Source: Burkholderia sp. S171
GTDB lineage: Bacteria; Pseudomonadota; Gammaproteobacteria; Burkholderiales; Burkholderiaceae
DNA length: 64,000 bases
Direction: 5' to 3'
Assembly: GCF_009766085.1 (NCBI RefSeq)
Contig: NZ_LMUF01000010.1
Location: 315,026 to 379,025 of the forward strand
Within the stretch, counting starts at the first letter, position 1, and each line of letters opens with the position of its first letter. This document shows, in pieces, positions 36,113-45,678 of this stretch. A program made the translations under genes and the position numbers. The notes under the pieces were generated by a model. It saw only the letters and a list, made by a program, of their open reading frames with translations, searched no databases and was not told where the DNA came from.

Positions 36113-36517
36113 TCACTTCTTCCCGTGCGTGCCGGCGTATTTGAATGTTCCTTGCGCGCTCGCAATCAGGAGCTTGTCATCGACCCACGCTTCGCCGCGC
36201 GAGAAAAAGATACTGCGCCCTTGCCGCTCGATAAAACCTTTCGCCGTCACGCTCTCACCCAGCCCCGTGTCGAGATAATTGACCGTCAGCGAAAGCGTGA
36301 AACCGTGAATGGCGGGTTCGCCCTGCTCGGCATAGAGACCTGCATATCCGCATGCGGCGTCGAGTAGGGTCGCCACCGCGCCGCCTTGCAATACGCCCTG
36401 CCGATTCAGGTTACGGGCTTGAATCGGCATGCGGAACTCGGCGTAACCGCTCTTCCACGCAACCAGGCGTGCATCGAGGAATTCGAGAAACGGATTGTCG
36501 AGAATGAAATCGGACAT
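36113..36517 (-). CDS. PaaI-like hotdog-fold thioesterase
   Basis: 134 residues, hotdog fold. The motif GVLQGGAVATLLDAACG corresponds to the HGG motif of PaaI-type acyl-CoA thioesterases, but the expected His is Gln here. The ATG at 36517 has AGGAG nine bases upstream; a longer reading frame extends into unrelated sequence. Divergent from the HMG-CoA lyase gene across about 200 bases, which suggests an acyl-CoA pathway. Confidence 0.9.
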   Translation of the reverse strand: MSDFILDNPFLEFLDARLVAWKSGYAEFRMPIQARNLNRQGVLQGGAVATLLDAACGYAGLYAEQGEPAIHGFTLSLTVNYLDTGLGESVTAKGFIERQGRSIFFSRGEAWVDDKLLIASAQGTFKYAGTHGKK

Positions 36518-36718
36518 CGGAAAGAACTCCTGCCGGAAAGTAATGTTTAAACAGGACTGTGCCACGACGAAACGTTTGACGTGCGAAGGCACTCGCCGGC
36601 TCCTCGCACGAGCCTTTCCAATTTGGAAACGGTCGTGGAAAATCAACCGATTTTCAGGCCATCGCCACAGGTTCATCATGTCCGTATAACGCGCCACAAT
36701 CCGACATGAGGAGCCCCC

Positions 36719-37660
36719 ATGAAACGCCTGTATATCCAGGAAGTCGCGACGCGAGACGGCTTTCAGAACGAAAAGCAATTCGTCGATACCGACGCGAAGA
36801 TCGCCTTGGTCAACGCTTTGAGCGCATGCGGATTCGCGAAGATAGAAGTGACGTCGTTTACATCGCCGAAAGCCATTCCCGCGCTACGCGACGCCGAAGC
36901 CGTGATGCACGGCATCGCGCGGCATGAAGGCGTGGTCTACACCGTGCTCGTGCCGAACGTGCGTGGGGCGGAACGCGCACTGTCATGCGGTGTCGATGAA
37001 GTCAACCTCGTGATGTCGGTGAGCGAGACCCACAACCACGCGAACCTGCGCATGAGCCGCGAACAGTCGTTCGCGCAATTGCGCGAAGTGATCAGCGTGG
37101 TGAAAGCAACGCCGGTTGCCATCAACGTGTCGTTGTCCACGTCGATGGGTTGCCCCATGGAAGGTGACGTCGCGGTTGACGAAGTGCTGCGCTGGACCGA
37201 GCGTTTCGCCGGACTCGGCGTGCACGGCGTGACCCTCTGCGACACCACCGGCATGGCGTTCCCCTCACAGGTGAAGACGTTGTGCGAACGCGTTCGCGAG
37301 GCGTTCCCCGCGCTCGAACTCACGCTGCACTTCCACAATACGCGCGGCATGGCGCTGGCCAATACGCTCGCGGCGCTGAGCGCGGGCATCGATCGATTCG
37401 ATGCATCGCTTGGCGGCATTGGAGGGTGTCCCTACGCACCCGGTGCAACCGGCAACGTATGTACGGAAGAACTAGTACATATGCTGGAACTGGACGGCTA
37501 CGACACCGGCGTTAATCTCACCTCGGTGCTCGACGCAGCGGCGTTGCTGCCCGGCCTGATCGGTCACGACGTACCGAGCCAGATCCTCAAGGCCGGCCGC
37601 CGGCTCGACCTGCACGACGCGCCGCCCGCACAACACGCATTTGCCAAGGAAGGAGCCTGA
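36719..37660 (+). CDS. mvaB: Hydroxymethylglutaryl-CoA lyase
   Basis: 313 residues, TIM barrel of the HMG-CoA lyase/isopropylmalate synthase group. The family signature GGIGGCPYAPGATGN carries the catalytic Cys; ATRDGFQNE and LHFHNTRG hold the divalent-metal ligands. It cleaves HMG-CoA to acetoacetate and acetyl-CoA in leucine breakdown; citramalyl-type substrates are used by some relatives. The ATG has GAGGAG upstream. A VOC protein gene follows one base after its stop. Confidence 0.93.
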   Translation: MKRLYIQEVATRDGFQNEKQFVDTDAKIALVNALSACGFAKIEVTSFTSPKAIPALRDAEAVMHGIARHEGVVYTVLVPNVRGAERALSCGVDEVNLVMSVSETHNHANLRMSREQSFAQLREVISVVKATPVAINVSLSTSMGCPMEGDVAVDEVLRWTERFAGLGVHGVTLCDTTGMAFPSQVKTLCERVREAFPALELTLHFHNTRGMALANTLAALSAGIDRFDASLGGIGGCPYAPGATGNVCTEELVHMLELDGYDTGVNLTSVLDAAALLPGLIGHDVPSQILKAGRRLDLHDAPPAQHAFAKEGA

Positions 37661-37661
37661 C

Positions 37662-38045
37662 ATGGCCATCATCGATCACCTGGATCACCTCGTTCTGACT
37701 TGCGTCGATGAAGCGGCGACGCGTCATTTCTACATCGAAATCCTGCAGATGAAGCTCGAAACCTTCGGCGCTGGACGGACCGCGTTCAAGTTCGGCAACC
37801 AGAAAATCAACGTGCATGTGCGCGGCAAGGAGTTCGAGCCGAAGGCGCATGTGCCGGTGCCGGGTGCGCTGGACCTGTGCTTCATCGCGGCCGTGCCGCT
37901 CGACGATGTGATCGCGCACTTGAAGCAGTGCGAATGGCCGATCATAGAAGGGCCGGTCGAGCGTACCGGCGCCACGCAAAAGATTCGCTCGGTCTACCTC
38001 CGTGATCCCGATCTGAACCTGATCGAGATTTCCGAGTTGACTTGA
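37662..38045 (+). CDS. VOC-superfamily protein (glyoxalase-like)
   Basis: 127 residues, two beta-alpha-beta-beta-beta modules of the vicinal-oxygen-chelate fold. The metal-binding His (IDHLDHLVLT) and Glu (PDLNLIEISE) are in place. It could be a lyase, epimerase or dioxygenase; nothing fixes the substrate. AAGGAGCC forms a good ribosome site at the end of the previous gene, so it is translated with the HMG-CoA lyase gene. Confidence 0.9.
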   Translation: MAIIDHLDHLVLTCVDEAATRHFYIEILQMKLETFGAGRTAFKFGNQKINVHVRGKEFEPKAHVPVPGALDLCFIAAVPLDDVIAHLKQCEWPIIEGPVERTGATQKIRSVYLRDPDLNLIEISELT

Positions 38046-38113
38046 GCGGCCGCGCAGGGATTTGCCGCGCAGCCGTGTTCTTCGCGTTCGAAAACGCCTC
38101 CGATAAGCGGCAT

Positions 38114-38333
38114 TCAATAGCGCTCCCGCACGGCAAGCGCTTCTTCACTTAGGCCGCCGACCCCTGACAAGCGCTCACACGCCTCGATCAGCCAATCCTG
38201 CAAATCCGCGTCGCGCGCGGCCGCGCTCGGCATGGCGCGCGTGCAGCACCACCTGATGCCCTTGCGCCACGAGCAGACGGGCGGCCAGTTGACCCCGTCT
38301 ATCGGCGGACCCTGTGATGAAAATGCGCGACAT
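38114..38333 (-). pseudogene. SDR pseudogene with a large internal deletion and frameshift
   Basis: From the ATG at 38333 (AAAGG upstream) the frame reads MSRIFITGSADRRGQLAARL with VVLHAR, an SDR N-terminus including the dinucleotide motif, but hits a stop after 51 codons. A second frame to a TGA at 38114 reads AARDADLQDWLIEACERLSG, typical of an SDR C-terminal end. About 200 residues between are missing. The rest of the 38046-38564 gap shows nothing else except the likely promoter of the kinase gene. Confidence 0.7.
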
Positions 38334-38564
38334 GGCAGTACCTTTTTAAAGATCAGATGAATAAACGCAGGAAGAATATCGATCCGAAAATCATGAAAGC
38401 GAGCGTAACGTGAGAGCGTGCGGTTAGCGAGCGCGTGCCGGTGATCACGCCGATGACATGCAGTCATGGCGGATAAGCACTTGGGATTTGTAAAAAACGA
38501 TGTTTGCTTCGGGCGCGCGGTCGGATAAAGTAATCGACCACGCCCTTTTTCGAGTGAGCGAATC

Positions 38565-40592
38565 ATGGACGTTCCCGAGCATGTTGCCAACCTTGCCGCG
38601 CCCAAATCGTCGCGGCTCTTTTCGTCGTCCGCACGCGATGCGGGCTTAAGCCTCGTACGCAATCTCTCGATACCGAAGCCCTTCCCCGAAGCCGCTTTCG
38701 AAGCCCAGTTCCTCGAAGACCACAGCCTTCGTTTCTGCGCGTTTCGCCGCGCATCGGCGCTTCTCGCGTTAAGCGTCTGGGTCTGCTTCCTCTGGTACGA
38801 CTTCAACTTCGGGCGCGAAAGCGCGGTGCTCGCCCCCGTATTCATGCAGATCATGGCGCTGCGGCTGGCCGGCATCGTGTTGCTCGTGTTCGTCGGCAGC
38901 CTGACCTTGAGAGCGTCGTTCGCGACGCATGCCACGTCCCAGCGCGTGATCCTCTTCGGGGTATACGGCTGCAACTTGATCCTGCTCCTGCTGGTGGCCT
39001 TGTCGCCCGGGCCATTCAATTACACGTGGTATTTCGTTGGCCTCTACCTCGTATTTTTCTTCCAGTTCGGCTTCTTCTATTTGAAGTCCAAGGTAGCGCT
39101 GACGGCTGCGGTGGTGACGTTTTCAGCGGTCATCGTGCTGCAGCTCACGATCAGGATTCTCTCGCCCGAAGACTTCTACATGGGCTTGTTCTATCTCTTC
39201 AACGTGGTCGTGATCGGTCATGGCGTGTGCGTGCATGCGGAACGGGTATCGCGTGAGCGCTTCGCGGCAGAGCGTGCACTCGGTGTGCTCAATAACGAGC
39301 TCCTCACCGCAAACGTTCAACTGGAAAAGAAGCACCTGGATCTGCTGGCGTCGAAGAAAGATCAGGACACCAAGACCAATGCATTGCTCGCGCTCAAGGA
39401 GCAGCAGATGCTGGCCGCGGAAACCGCAAGCCGGGAAAAGTCGAATTTCCTCGCCGCCGCCACGCACGATTTGCGGCAGCCCATGCACGCGCTCAATCTC
39501 TTCCTGCAAGCCGCCGCCGAAGCACTGCATCACGACGATGTAACCGAAGCCGCCCGTCTGATCGATGAATCCGGCCGTTCGTCGGTGATCCTTGCGCGCT
39601 TCCTGAACGCGGTGCTCGATCTCTCGCGGCTCGAGTCGGGCCGCGTCGTGCCGCGCTATCACGTGTTCGACCTCAAGATCGCCGTACTGGAAGCAGCCGA
39701 ACAACTGCGGCCGCTTGCGGCCATGCACGGCGTCGAGTTGCGGCTGCGCATGCCCGAGGCGCCCGTGTACGTACGCAGCGACGCACATTGGTTGGGGCGG
39801 GCCATCGTGAACCTGGTGTCGAACGGCATTCGTTACGCCGATGCCAGCAAGAAAGCCGAGCCCGTGGTGATCGTGGGCGTGGTGCGTTCAGCCACGCGAA
39901 CGCGCATTGATGTGGTCGACAACGGCATTGGTATTGCGCCGGAACATTGGGATTCGATCTTCCAGCCGTTCTTCCAGGTGGGCAACGCCGAACAGGACAA
40001 CGATCGGGGACTGGGTCTCGGCCTGTCGATCGTGAATGCGGTGGTATCCATCCTGGAGGAGCATCGGATCGAGTTGAAATCGACTGAAGGACGCGGTTCG
40101 CGCTTCTCGCTCGAAATGCCCATTTGCGGTTCGCCTCTTGGCGAAGCTGCACCGCGTGCGCGGGGTGAGACCGCCGATTTGCAGACCGTGCCGCTGGACG
40201 GACTTTATGTGTTGCTGGTGGAGGACGACAGTCTCGTGCGGGCATCGACGGAAGCGTTGCTCGTGCAATGGGGCATGCTGTTCGACTCCGCGAGCAGCTT
40301 CGAAGAGTTTGAGGCGACGCTGAACAGCATCGAACGATATCCGGATCTCATCATCACGGATTTCCGCTTACGCGATTCGAAAACAGCGCGCGACGTGGCT
40401 ATGCTCGGCGCGGCGAAAATCGGGCGGCGCTGCCCGTGCCTGGTCGTCACCGGCGAGCCGGCTGCAACCATCGTGCCGCTCGCATGCGATCACGACGTGC
40501 TGAGCAAGCCGGTTAGTCCGGCGGAGTTGCGCCGGCAGATTACGTCGCTGATAGCGGGGCGCTCGGCGGGAGATGCGGCGAGGGCTTGCTGA
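38565..40592 (+). CDS. Hybrid membrane histidine kinase with receiver domain
   Basis: 675 residues. Six hydrophobic spans (about residues 65-225), a coiled-coil linker, the HisKA site with His301 in ATHDLRQPMHAL, an HATPase domain (NLVSNGIRYA, DNGIGI, GLGLGLSI), then a receiver domain with phosphoacceptor Asp599 (LIITDFRLRD) and conserved Lys (LSKPVSP). It has no periplasmic sensor domain, so the membrane part itself probably senses. It lies next to a NarL-type regulator on the opposite strand and a lone receiver; they may form one phosphorelay. Confidence 0.93.
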   Translation: MDVPEHVANLAAPKSSRLFSSSARDAGLSLVRNLSIPKPFPEAAFEAQFLEDHSLRFCAFRRASALLALSVWVCFLWYDFNFGRESAVLAPVFMQIMALRLAGIVLLVFVGSLTLRASFATHATSQRVILFGVYGCNLILLLLVALSPGPFNYTWYFVGLYLVFFFQFGFFYLKSKVALTAAVVTFSAVIVLQLTIRILSPEDFYMGLFYLFNVVVIGHGVCVHAERVSRERFAAERALGVLNNELLTANVQLEKKHLDLLASKKDQDTKTNALLALKEQQMLAAETASREKSNFLAAATHDLRQPMHALNLFLQAAAEALHHDDVTEAARLIDESGRSSVILARFLNAVLDLSRLESGRVVPRYHVFDLKIAVLEAAEQLRPLAAMHGVELRLRMPEAPVYVRSDAHWLGRAIVNLVSNGIRYADASKKAEPVVIVGVVRSATRTRIDVVDNGIGIAPEHWDSIFQPFFQVGNAEQDNDRGLGLGLSIVNAVVSILEEHRIELKSTEGRGSRFSLEMPICGSPLGEAAPRARGETADLQTVPLDGLYVLLVEDDSLVRASTEALLVQWGMLFDSASSFEEFEATLNSIERYPDLIITDFRLRDSKTARDVAMLGAAKIGRRCPCLVVTGEPAATIVPLACDHDVLSKPVSPAELRRQITSLIAGRSAGDAARAC

Positions 40593-40644
40593 GGAGGAAA
40601 TGAAATCGGCCGCCTGAAGCGCGGACGGTGGTCAAAAGGCAAAC

Positions 40645-40758
40645 TCAGAACGCTTCAGCGCCAACCGCCAGGCCGGATCCGACCTCGGCATGCAGGTTGT
40701 TCTGGGTCATGCCAGCCAGCAGGTCGTCGAGGTCGTGCTCAGCGAAACGCGCGGGCAT
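40645..40758 (-). pseudogene. MazE-type antitoxin remnant (C-terminal part)
   Basis: 37 codons reading FAEHDLDDLLAGMTQNNLHA and ending in VGSGLAVGAEAF, which matches the toxin-wrapping C-terminal tail of MazE antitoxins (LDDLL..T.EN.H.E...G.PVGKE.W). The DNA-binding half and the MazF toxin are both missing. The frame stays open upstream but loses family resemblance. AAGACCCCGGCGGC is tandemly repeated at 40874-40887 and 40888-40901 nearby; the rest of the 40593-40973 gap holds nothing else visible. Confidence 0.6.
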
Positions 40759-40973
40759 CGTGGCGATGCATCCGCCTTCCCCGTCGGCAACAAGCGGTGT
40801 GTCGCTGCTGCCGGTTTTTTTATCACTGCGCGCATGCGGAATTCCGGTGTTGCCCTTGTCCTGCCACTGCGGGAAGACCCCGGCGGCAAGACCCCGGCGG
40901 CATTGTAGAGGCGCAAACACCGGCAAAGCCTCGTCCCCGCTTAGTTTTATCAATCTCTCAGGTCAAGCCTTCC

Positions 40974-41678
40974 CTACCGTGGCGCGCCCGCTGTCGCCGG
41001 GTTGCCCATCGGCATCTCAATCCCGCGCCGCGCCATTTCCACGATCAGGAACGTCCGCCGGGTCACATGAAACCGGGCGAGGAGATCGCTGGAATACTCC
41101 TTGGCGGTGTTCTCGCTGATATTCATTTTTCTCGCGATCGCCTTGTTCGACAAACCCTGCAACAAATAGCGCAGCGTCTCGGTCAAGCGCGGCGGCAAGT
41201 TCAACGACTCGACCGTCACGCCCGAATGCGTCGACACCGGCTTGGGGCTGTGACCGCCCTTTCCCAGCACGCTATTGGGCAAATACACGCGGCCGCTCAA
41301 AATCGTCTTGAGGGCCTCGCGGAACACGCCCGCCCCTTGCTCACTCGCCTTCGAAATAAAGCCGCATGCGCCGCTCCTGATGCATTCCAGCACCGTATCG
41401 CGGTCATCTTGTGCGGACAGCATGATGGTCTGTACCTCGCGCTCCTGCTCCCCGATCCAGTTCAGCAGATCGAGTCCCGTGGAATTGCCCCGTAATTGAT
41501 AGTCGAGGAAAACGAGATCGTACGAGCGCTCGGACAACCTCTCCTTGGCCTGTTCGAAGCCGTCAGCCTCATCGATATCGAGCAACGGTTCGTTGGCAAG
41601 GATCAGGCTTTTCATGGCGCTTCTCGTAAGCCCCTCATCCTCGACCAGCAGCACCGTTTTGAAATTACCGTTTTCCAT
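40974..41678 (-). CDS. NarL/LuxR-type response regulator
   Basis: 234 residues. N-terminal receiver with acidic pair in LLVEDEG, phosphoacceptor Asp in LVFLDYQLRG and Lys in FISKAS, then a LuxR-type HTH (LPPRLTETLRYLLQGLSNKA, TAKEYSSDLLARF). Convergent with the hybrid kinase across the MazE relic and divergent from the receiver-only gene. It is a plausible output regulator of the kinase. Confidence 0.94.
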   Translation of the reverse strand: MENGNFKTVLLVEDEGLTRSAMKSLILANEPLLDIDEADGFEQAKERLSERSYDLVFLDYQLRGNSTGLDLLNWIGEQEREVQTIMLSAQDDRDTVLECIRSGACGFISKASEQGAGVFREALKTILSGRVYLPNSVLGKGGHSPKPVSTHSGVTVESLNLPPRLTETLRYLLQGLSNKAIARKMNISENTAKEYSSDLLARFHVTRRTFLIVEMARRGIEMPMGNPATAGAPR

Positions 41679-41755
41679 TGCTATTCCCGTAAATCACACC
41701 CTGATGGTAACGGCATGTCGGGGCCTCGCCACCCCTCCTTTCGCAGGGATACGAA

Positions 41756-41775
41756 GGGGGGTCTGCGATCCCCCC
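41756..41775. other. Six-base G/C hairpin in the divergent regulator region
   Basis: GGGGGG (41756-41761) and CCCCCC (41770-41775) with an eight-base loop, in the 267-base gap between the NarL-type gene and the receiver gene. It could be a promoter-proximal structure on either transcript. No other signal stands out here. Confidence 0.3.
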
Positions 41776-41945
41776 GAAAAATTCGCCCGGGTCCCCTCCT
41801 CGACCGGGTTTTGCGGCAAACGCTTAACCGCGACACTGCGTCATCGGTTCCGCAGTAATCCCATCGCCGGACTCGAAGCCGCCGTCCATGGAGGTAATGC
41901 GGCTCCGGCGCCCCATCCAGTTACAAAAACGAGGAGGAGGACACC

Positions 41946-42407
41946 ATGAGCAGTCGTTCAGGAACAGATGACGAGAGACACTTCGCACTATGGAGCGGCA
42001 AGCAGGCACGCATGCCGATTGGCTCACCACGGGTACTGATCGCCCACCAGGACAAGCTGATAGGGGAATCGCTGGCCGCGCTGCTGCGGCTCACCGGGCT
42101 GCAGGTGATGCATACCCAGAGCCTGAAATCGGCGCGCTCACTGCTGCAAAACTGGAAACCCCAGGCACTGATACTGGACACGCGGCTCGACAGCGAATCC
42201 GGCTACGCCTTCATCAGCGCGCTGCGCCCCGACGCCGACATCACCGGCCGGTTGCTGGTCGCGATCAGCAACGTCTGGCCAGCCGATCCGGTTGAAAGCC
42301 TGAAAGATGCAGGCTTCGACGCCCACTGCCGGCGGCCTTGCGCCACCTGGCGCCTGGCAGAAATGCTGGCCACCTACTTCTCGATACCGAAGCGGCACCA
42401 ATACTGA
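41946..42407 (+). CDS. Receiver-only protein with a degenerate metal pocket
   Basis: 153 residues: about 27 extra N-terminal residues, then one receiver-like domain. The phosphoacceptor Asp is kept (LILDTRL), but the Mg-binding acidic pair after strand 1 reads IAHQD and the usual Lys-Pro after strand 5 reads CRRPC, so ordinary phosphotransfer chemistry is doubtful. No output domain. A strong GAGGAGGAGG ribosome site precedes the ATG. It may act as a protein-binding adaptor or decoy in the neighbouring two-component system. Confidence 0.88.
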   Translation: MSSRSGTDDERHFALWSGKQARMPIGSPRVLIAHQDKLIGESLAALLRLTGLQVMHTQSLKSARSLLQNWKPQALILDTRLDSESGYAFISALRPDADITGRLLVAISNVWPADPVESLKDAGFDAHCRRPCATWRLAEMLATYFSIPKRHQY

Positions 42408-42485
42408 AGCCGCACTGAATTCACGCTGAAACAGCGCCGATGCCGACGTCGACGCCACTCATACCGGCAGCGCCCAGAAAGAAGC

Positions 42486-42950
42486 TCAAGCAAACACAAT
42501 GACGATCAACACTGCACCACCGACCGCTATTACGTCTTCTATCAGCGCTGCCGGCAGATCACGCCCTATTGCGCGAGCTAATGCGCCGCGAGCGTTCGCG
42601 CCACCCAGTGTGCCAATAACTGCGCCGATCACTCCCGCTACTGCACCGCCGATCATCGAACCCGCCGCCGCACCCAGCGCGGCCCCGCTCACCGCGCCGG
42701 TCACAAGCCGTGCGCCAAACTGCATGGGCACCTTGCGGCTGGGGGTTTTCGGGAGTTGGTCAGTGATGAGTTCGCCAATGGCAAGCACAGTGAGGATATA
42801 AGGCGTGACGGTTGCGCCAAGAAACGCGAGCGGTGTGTGCTGGACGGGCAACCAGCCGAGATGCGCCGCCCAGCTTACGGCGGCGGGAGCGGTCATGGCA
42901 CGAAGGCCGGCGACAACGCCAATCAGCAGGGCAAGAAGATATAAGGACAT
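42486..42950 (-). CDS. DUF4126 membrane protein
   Basis: 154 residues, strongly hydrophobic with about four spans and glycine-alanine-rich helices (GAALGAAAGSMIGG, GVIGAVIGTLGG). This matches the DUF4126 family of small inner-membrane proteins with no known role. Start ATG at 42950 with GGAG six bases upstream; a longer frame reaching 43187 has unrelated sequence. Confidence 0.85.
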   Translation of the reverse strand: MSLYLLALLIGVVAGLRAMTAPAAVSWAAHLGWLPVQHTPLAFLGATVTPYILTVLAIGELITDQLPKTPSRKVPMQFGARLVTGAVSGAALGAAAGSMIGGAVAGVIGAVIGTLGGANARGALARAIGRDLPAALIEDVIAVGGAVLIVIVFA

Positions 42951-43391
42951 CGACGGCTCCGGTTCCTGGTGCATTCGGGGTGAGCACGCTGCTGGGGTGC
43001 ACGTGCTCATCCCGACAGGAATACCGCAAATCTGCCGCGTTAGAAAGGGATAAGGATAGATCGATGCGGCGAGCGGGCCGCCGACAGGCAAGACCGGGGC
43101 GGTACCGGTTACGTTCGTGGGACGTTTGACACTAGAGAGATAAGCGCACCGCAAAGCGGATGTTTGCGAGCCAGCGTATCGATACAAAGAATACAGCGCG
43201 ACGAGACCAACCTAAAAACAGTCATTTGGATAACGAAACATAATTTGATCAATAACGTCATACGGATGCAATGACACAACGCGTTCAGCTTATAAAAACG
43301 CAGCCAACCGAAAAGCGTATGGACAAGCGGTTAAAAGCAGCGCGACCGCAGTCGCGCCGCTTCATTTACCTTGCCGGGCAGTCGCCGCGCG
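42951..43391. other. Intergenic region between DUF4126 and the chemoreceptor gene
   Basis: 441 bases. 43195-43275 is relatively AT-rich. A 65-codon plus-strand frame (43271-43468) runs into the chemoreceptor gene on the other strand and lacks a ribosome site, so it is not called. No repeat or hairpin of note. Confidence 0.35.
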
Positions 43392-45113
43392 TCAGAATGT
43401 GCTCCAGCCTTCCTCACCGGCACTGGCTGTTTTCATCGATGCAATCCGCACGGCGGGCGAGCGTTTAACGGCATGTTTAGTAGCGGGCGAAGCCGCAGCA
43501 CGACCCCCCGGCTTAAACGTGGCCGCAACCGCTGAATGTGACCCAACCGTCGTGCCCTCCATCTGAAAAAACGCCACGGCCTCTGTCAATTGCCGGCCCT
43601 GATCCTGCAGTGACTGGGATGCCGCCGCGGCTTCTTCCACCAGCGCTGCGTTCTGCTGCGTGACTTCGTCCATCTGCGTGATGGCCTGGTTCACCTGTTC
43701 TATGCCGCGACCCTGCTCAATCGATGCCGCCGCAATCTCTTCCATGATGTCCGTCACTCGCGCGACCGCCTGGGTCACCTCCGACATCGTTTCGCCGGCC
43801 TGGCTGGCAAGCGCCGAACCGTTCTGGACCTGTAGCACCGAGTGCGCGATCAGGTCCTTGATCTCCTTGGCTGCATTCGACGATCGTTGCGCGAGACTGC
43901 GCACTTCGCTTGCGACCACCGCGAAACCGCGGCCCTGTTCCCCCGCCCGCGCCGCTTCAACCGCCGCGTTCAACGCCAGGATATTGGTCTGGAACGCGAT
44001 CCCTTCAATAATCCCCGTAATCTCCGCAATCTTCGCCGAGCTTTCGCTGATGCCGTGCATGGTATCGACCACCTGCCCGACCACCTTGTTGCCACGCTGG
44101 GCAACATCCGACGCGCTTGTCGCCAGCGCGCTGGCCTGCTGCGCGTTTTCGGTGTTCTGCTTGACCGTCGATGTCAGCTCTTCCATGCTCGCCGCCGTTT
44201 CCTCCAGCGACGCCGCCTGTTCCTCGGTACGCTGGCTGAGGTCGGTGTTCCCCATCGCAATCTCTGACGACGCACTCGCGATGCTGCCGCTGCTTTCACG
44301 CACGCGGCTCACCGTTTCGATCAGCCGCGCGTTCATGTCGGCGAGTGCGCCGAGCAACTGGCCGGTCTCATCGTTTTGCGTAACCACGATGCGGCTACGA
44401 AGATCGCCACGGGCCACCGTGCTGGCGACATCGACGGCACGCCGGATCGGCAACGTGATCGAGCGCGTGATGAACACACCCGCCGTCAATGCCATGGCCA
44501 TCGCGGCCACGCAAATGGCGATCAACAGGTTGCGCTGCATCTGATATTGATCATCGGAGTCGCGCACCAACTGGTCCTGGCGGTTACGCGTGAAATCGGC
44601 GTAAGCGTCCGTCGCCTTCACGAGCGAAGCCAGCAGCGGCCGGCATTCGTTATCCATCTTGACGATGGCCTCGTCATGCTTGCCCGCCAGCGCGAGCGCC
44701 ACGATGGCGTTGGCAACCGGCCCGTACAGCATCTCCACGCGATCGATTTCTCCCACCAGACTGCGGGCGATGTCGCTGCTGTCTGGCCCGCTCGTGACCA
44801 TGGTTTTCAATAGCTTCAGCTTCGCCTGCACGTCTTCCGATGCACGCGTGACGTCGGCCTTCTCGATTTCCAGGTCCGCGGGTTTCGTTACCAAGACAAG
44901 ATTACGGGCCGCAATGGCACGCCGGTCCACTGCGGTGCGAACCTGCGCCGCCATGTCGGCTCGCGCACTTGGACCATGAACGTAGTTCGAAAAACCATCG
45001 GTCGAACTGCTCAGCGCGTGCAGCGACATGGCCGACACACCGAGCACGATGACAGAAAGCACACCGAATCCAGCAATGAGCTTGCTCTTGATCGTCATGT
45101 GTTTGAGGTTCAC
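43392..45113 (-). CDS. Methyl-accepting chemotaxis protein
   Basis: 573 residues. One span at the N-terminus (about residues 12-32), a four-helix-bundle periplasmic ligand domain (about 35-190), a second span ([20 protein letters not shown]), HAMP, and a cytoplasmic signalling domain with the hairpin tip [20 protein letters not shown]. The C-terminus has a basic Ala-rich linker and ends EEGWSTF, similar to the pentapeptide tails used to tether CheR/CheB. I choose GTG at 45113 (AGGAG four bases upstream) rather than the ATG at 45098, which has no site. Ligand unknown. Confidence 0.93.
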   Translation of the reverse strand: MNLKHMTIKSKLIAGFGVLSVIVLGVSAMSLHALSSSTDGFSNYVHGPSARADMAAQVRTAVDRRAIAARNLVLVTKPADLEIEKADVTRASEDVQAKLKLLKTMVTSGPDSSDIARSLVGEIDRVEMLYGPVANAIVALALAGKHDEAIVKMDNECRPLLASLVKATDAYADFTRNRQDQLVRDSDDQYQMQRNLLIAICVAAMAMALTAGVFITRSITLPIRRAVDVASTVARGDLRSRIVVTQNDETGQLLGALADMNARLIETVSRVRESSGSIASASSEIAMGNTDLSQRTEEQAASLEETAASMEELTSTVKQNTENAQQASALATSASDVAQRGNKVVGQVVDTMHGISESSAKIAEITGIIEGIAFQTNILALNAAVEAARAGEQGRGFAVVASEVRSLAQRSSNAAKEIKDLIAHSVLQVQNGSALASQAGETMSEVTQAVARVTDIMEEIAAASIEQGRGIEQVNQAITQMDEVTQQNAALVEEAAAASQSLQDQGRQLTEAVAFFQMEGTTVGSHSAVAATFKPGGRAAASPATKHAVKRSPAVRIASMKTASAGEEGWSTF

Positions 45114-45481
45114 GTGGTGACTCCTGCCCGAAACGGGCTCTTGACGGCTGAATAGCCGCTGCCGTTCTTGGCCCCCCAAGCGTCGGCAGCGGTATGAGTG
45201 CAGCGCGGCCACATCGATCCGTGTGTCCGCGCGCCGTGCCTGTCGCAAAGTGTTTGTTGACGGCGAGGCTCTCATCCTCGAACGCGTTAAGCTTTTCTGA
45301 TGCTCCGTCACACATTTGTCGATCCAGGCAAATGATTTAACGACCGCACCACGATGTTGCTTGAGGGTAAAGATGCAATCTTTTTACAAGTATTTTTGGA
45401 GTCGATTTTTAAGCAAATGCAGGACAACCGCGACGGCATCCATATGGAGCAAACGCTTATTTGACGGGCTTGAAACGAAAA

Positions 45482-45530
45482 CGGCGCACCTGATGGTGCG
45501 CCGCCGGGACACATGCGCTTGGTGCGCATG
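45482..45530 (-). terminator. Two hairpins, the first a likely minus-strand terminator
   Basis: CGGCGCACC-TGAT-GGTGCGCCG at 45482-45503 is a perfect nine-base stem with a four-base loop; on the minus strand it is followed by TTTTCGTTT, as for a rho-independent terminator of the small gene that ends at 45679. Next to it CATGCGC-TTGGT-GCGCATG (45512-45530) is a second hairpin. The remaining 45114-45678 gap shows no gene. Confidence 0.6.
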
Positions 45531-45678
45531 CCGGGGAACTATGAGAGCAAGCCGATTAATCGAACTTGAGAAACCAAGGCTTGGAATAACGAATGTCTTG
45601 AGCATGCTGCTAACAGCAAGCCATATCAATGATCGAGTAACGACCCACCGAGGATCTACCGCGGCCCGCTGCAGACAA

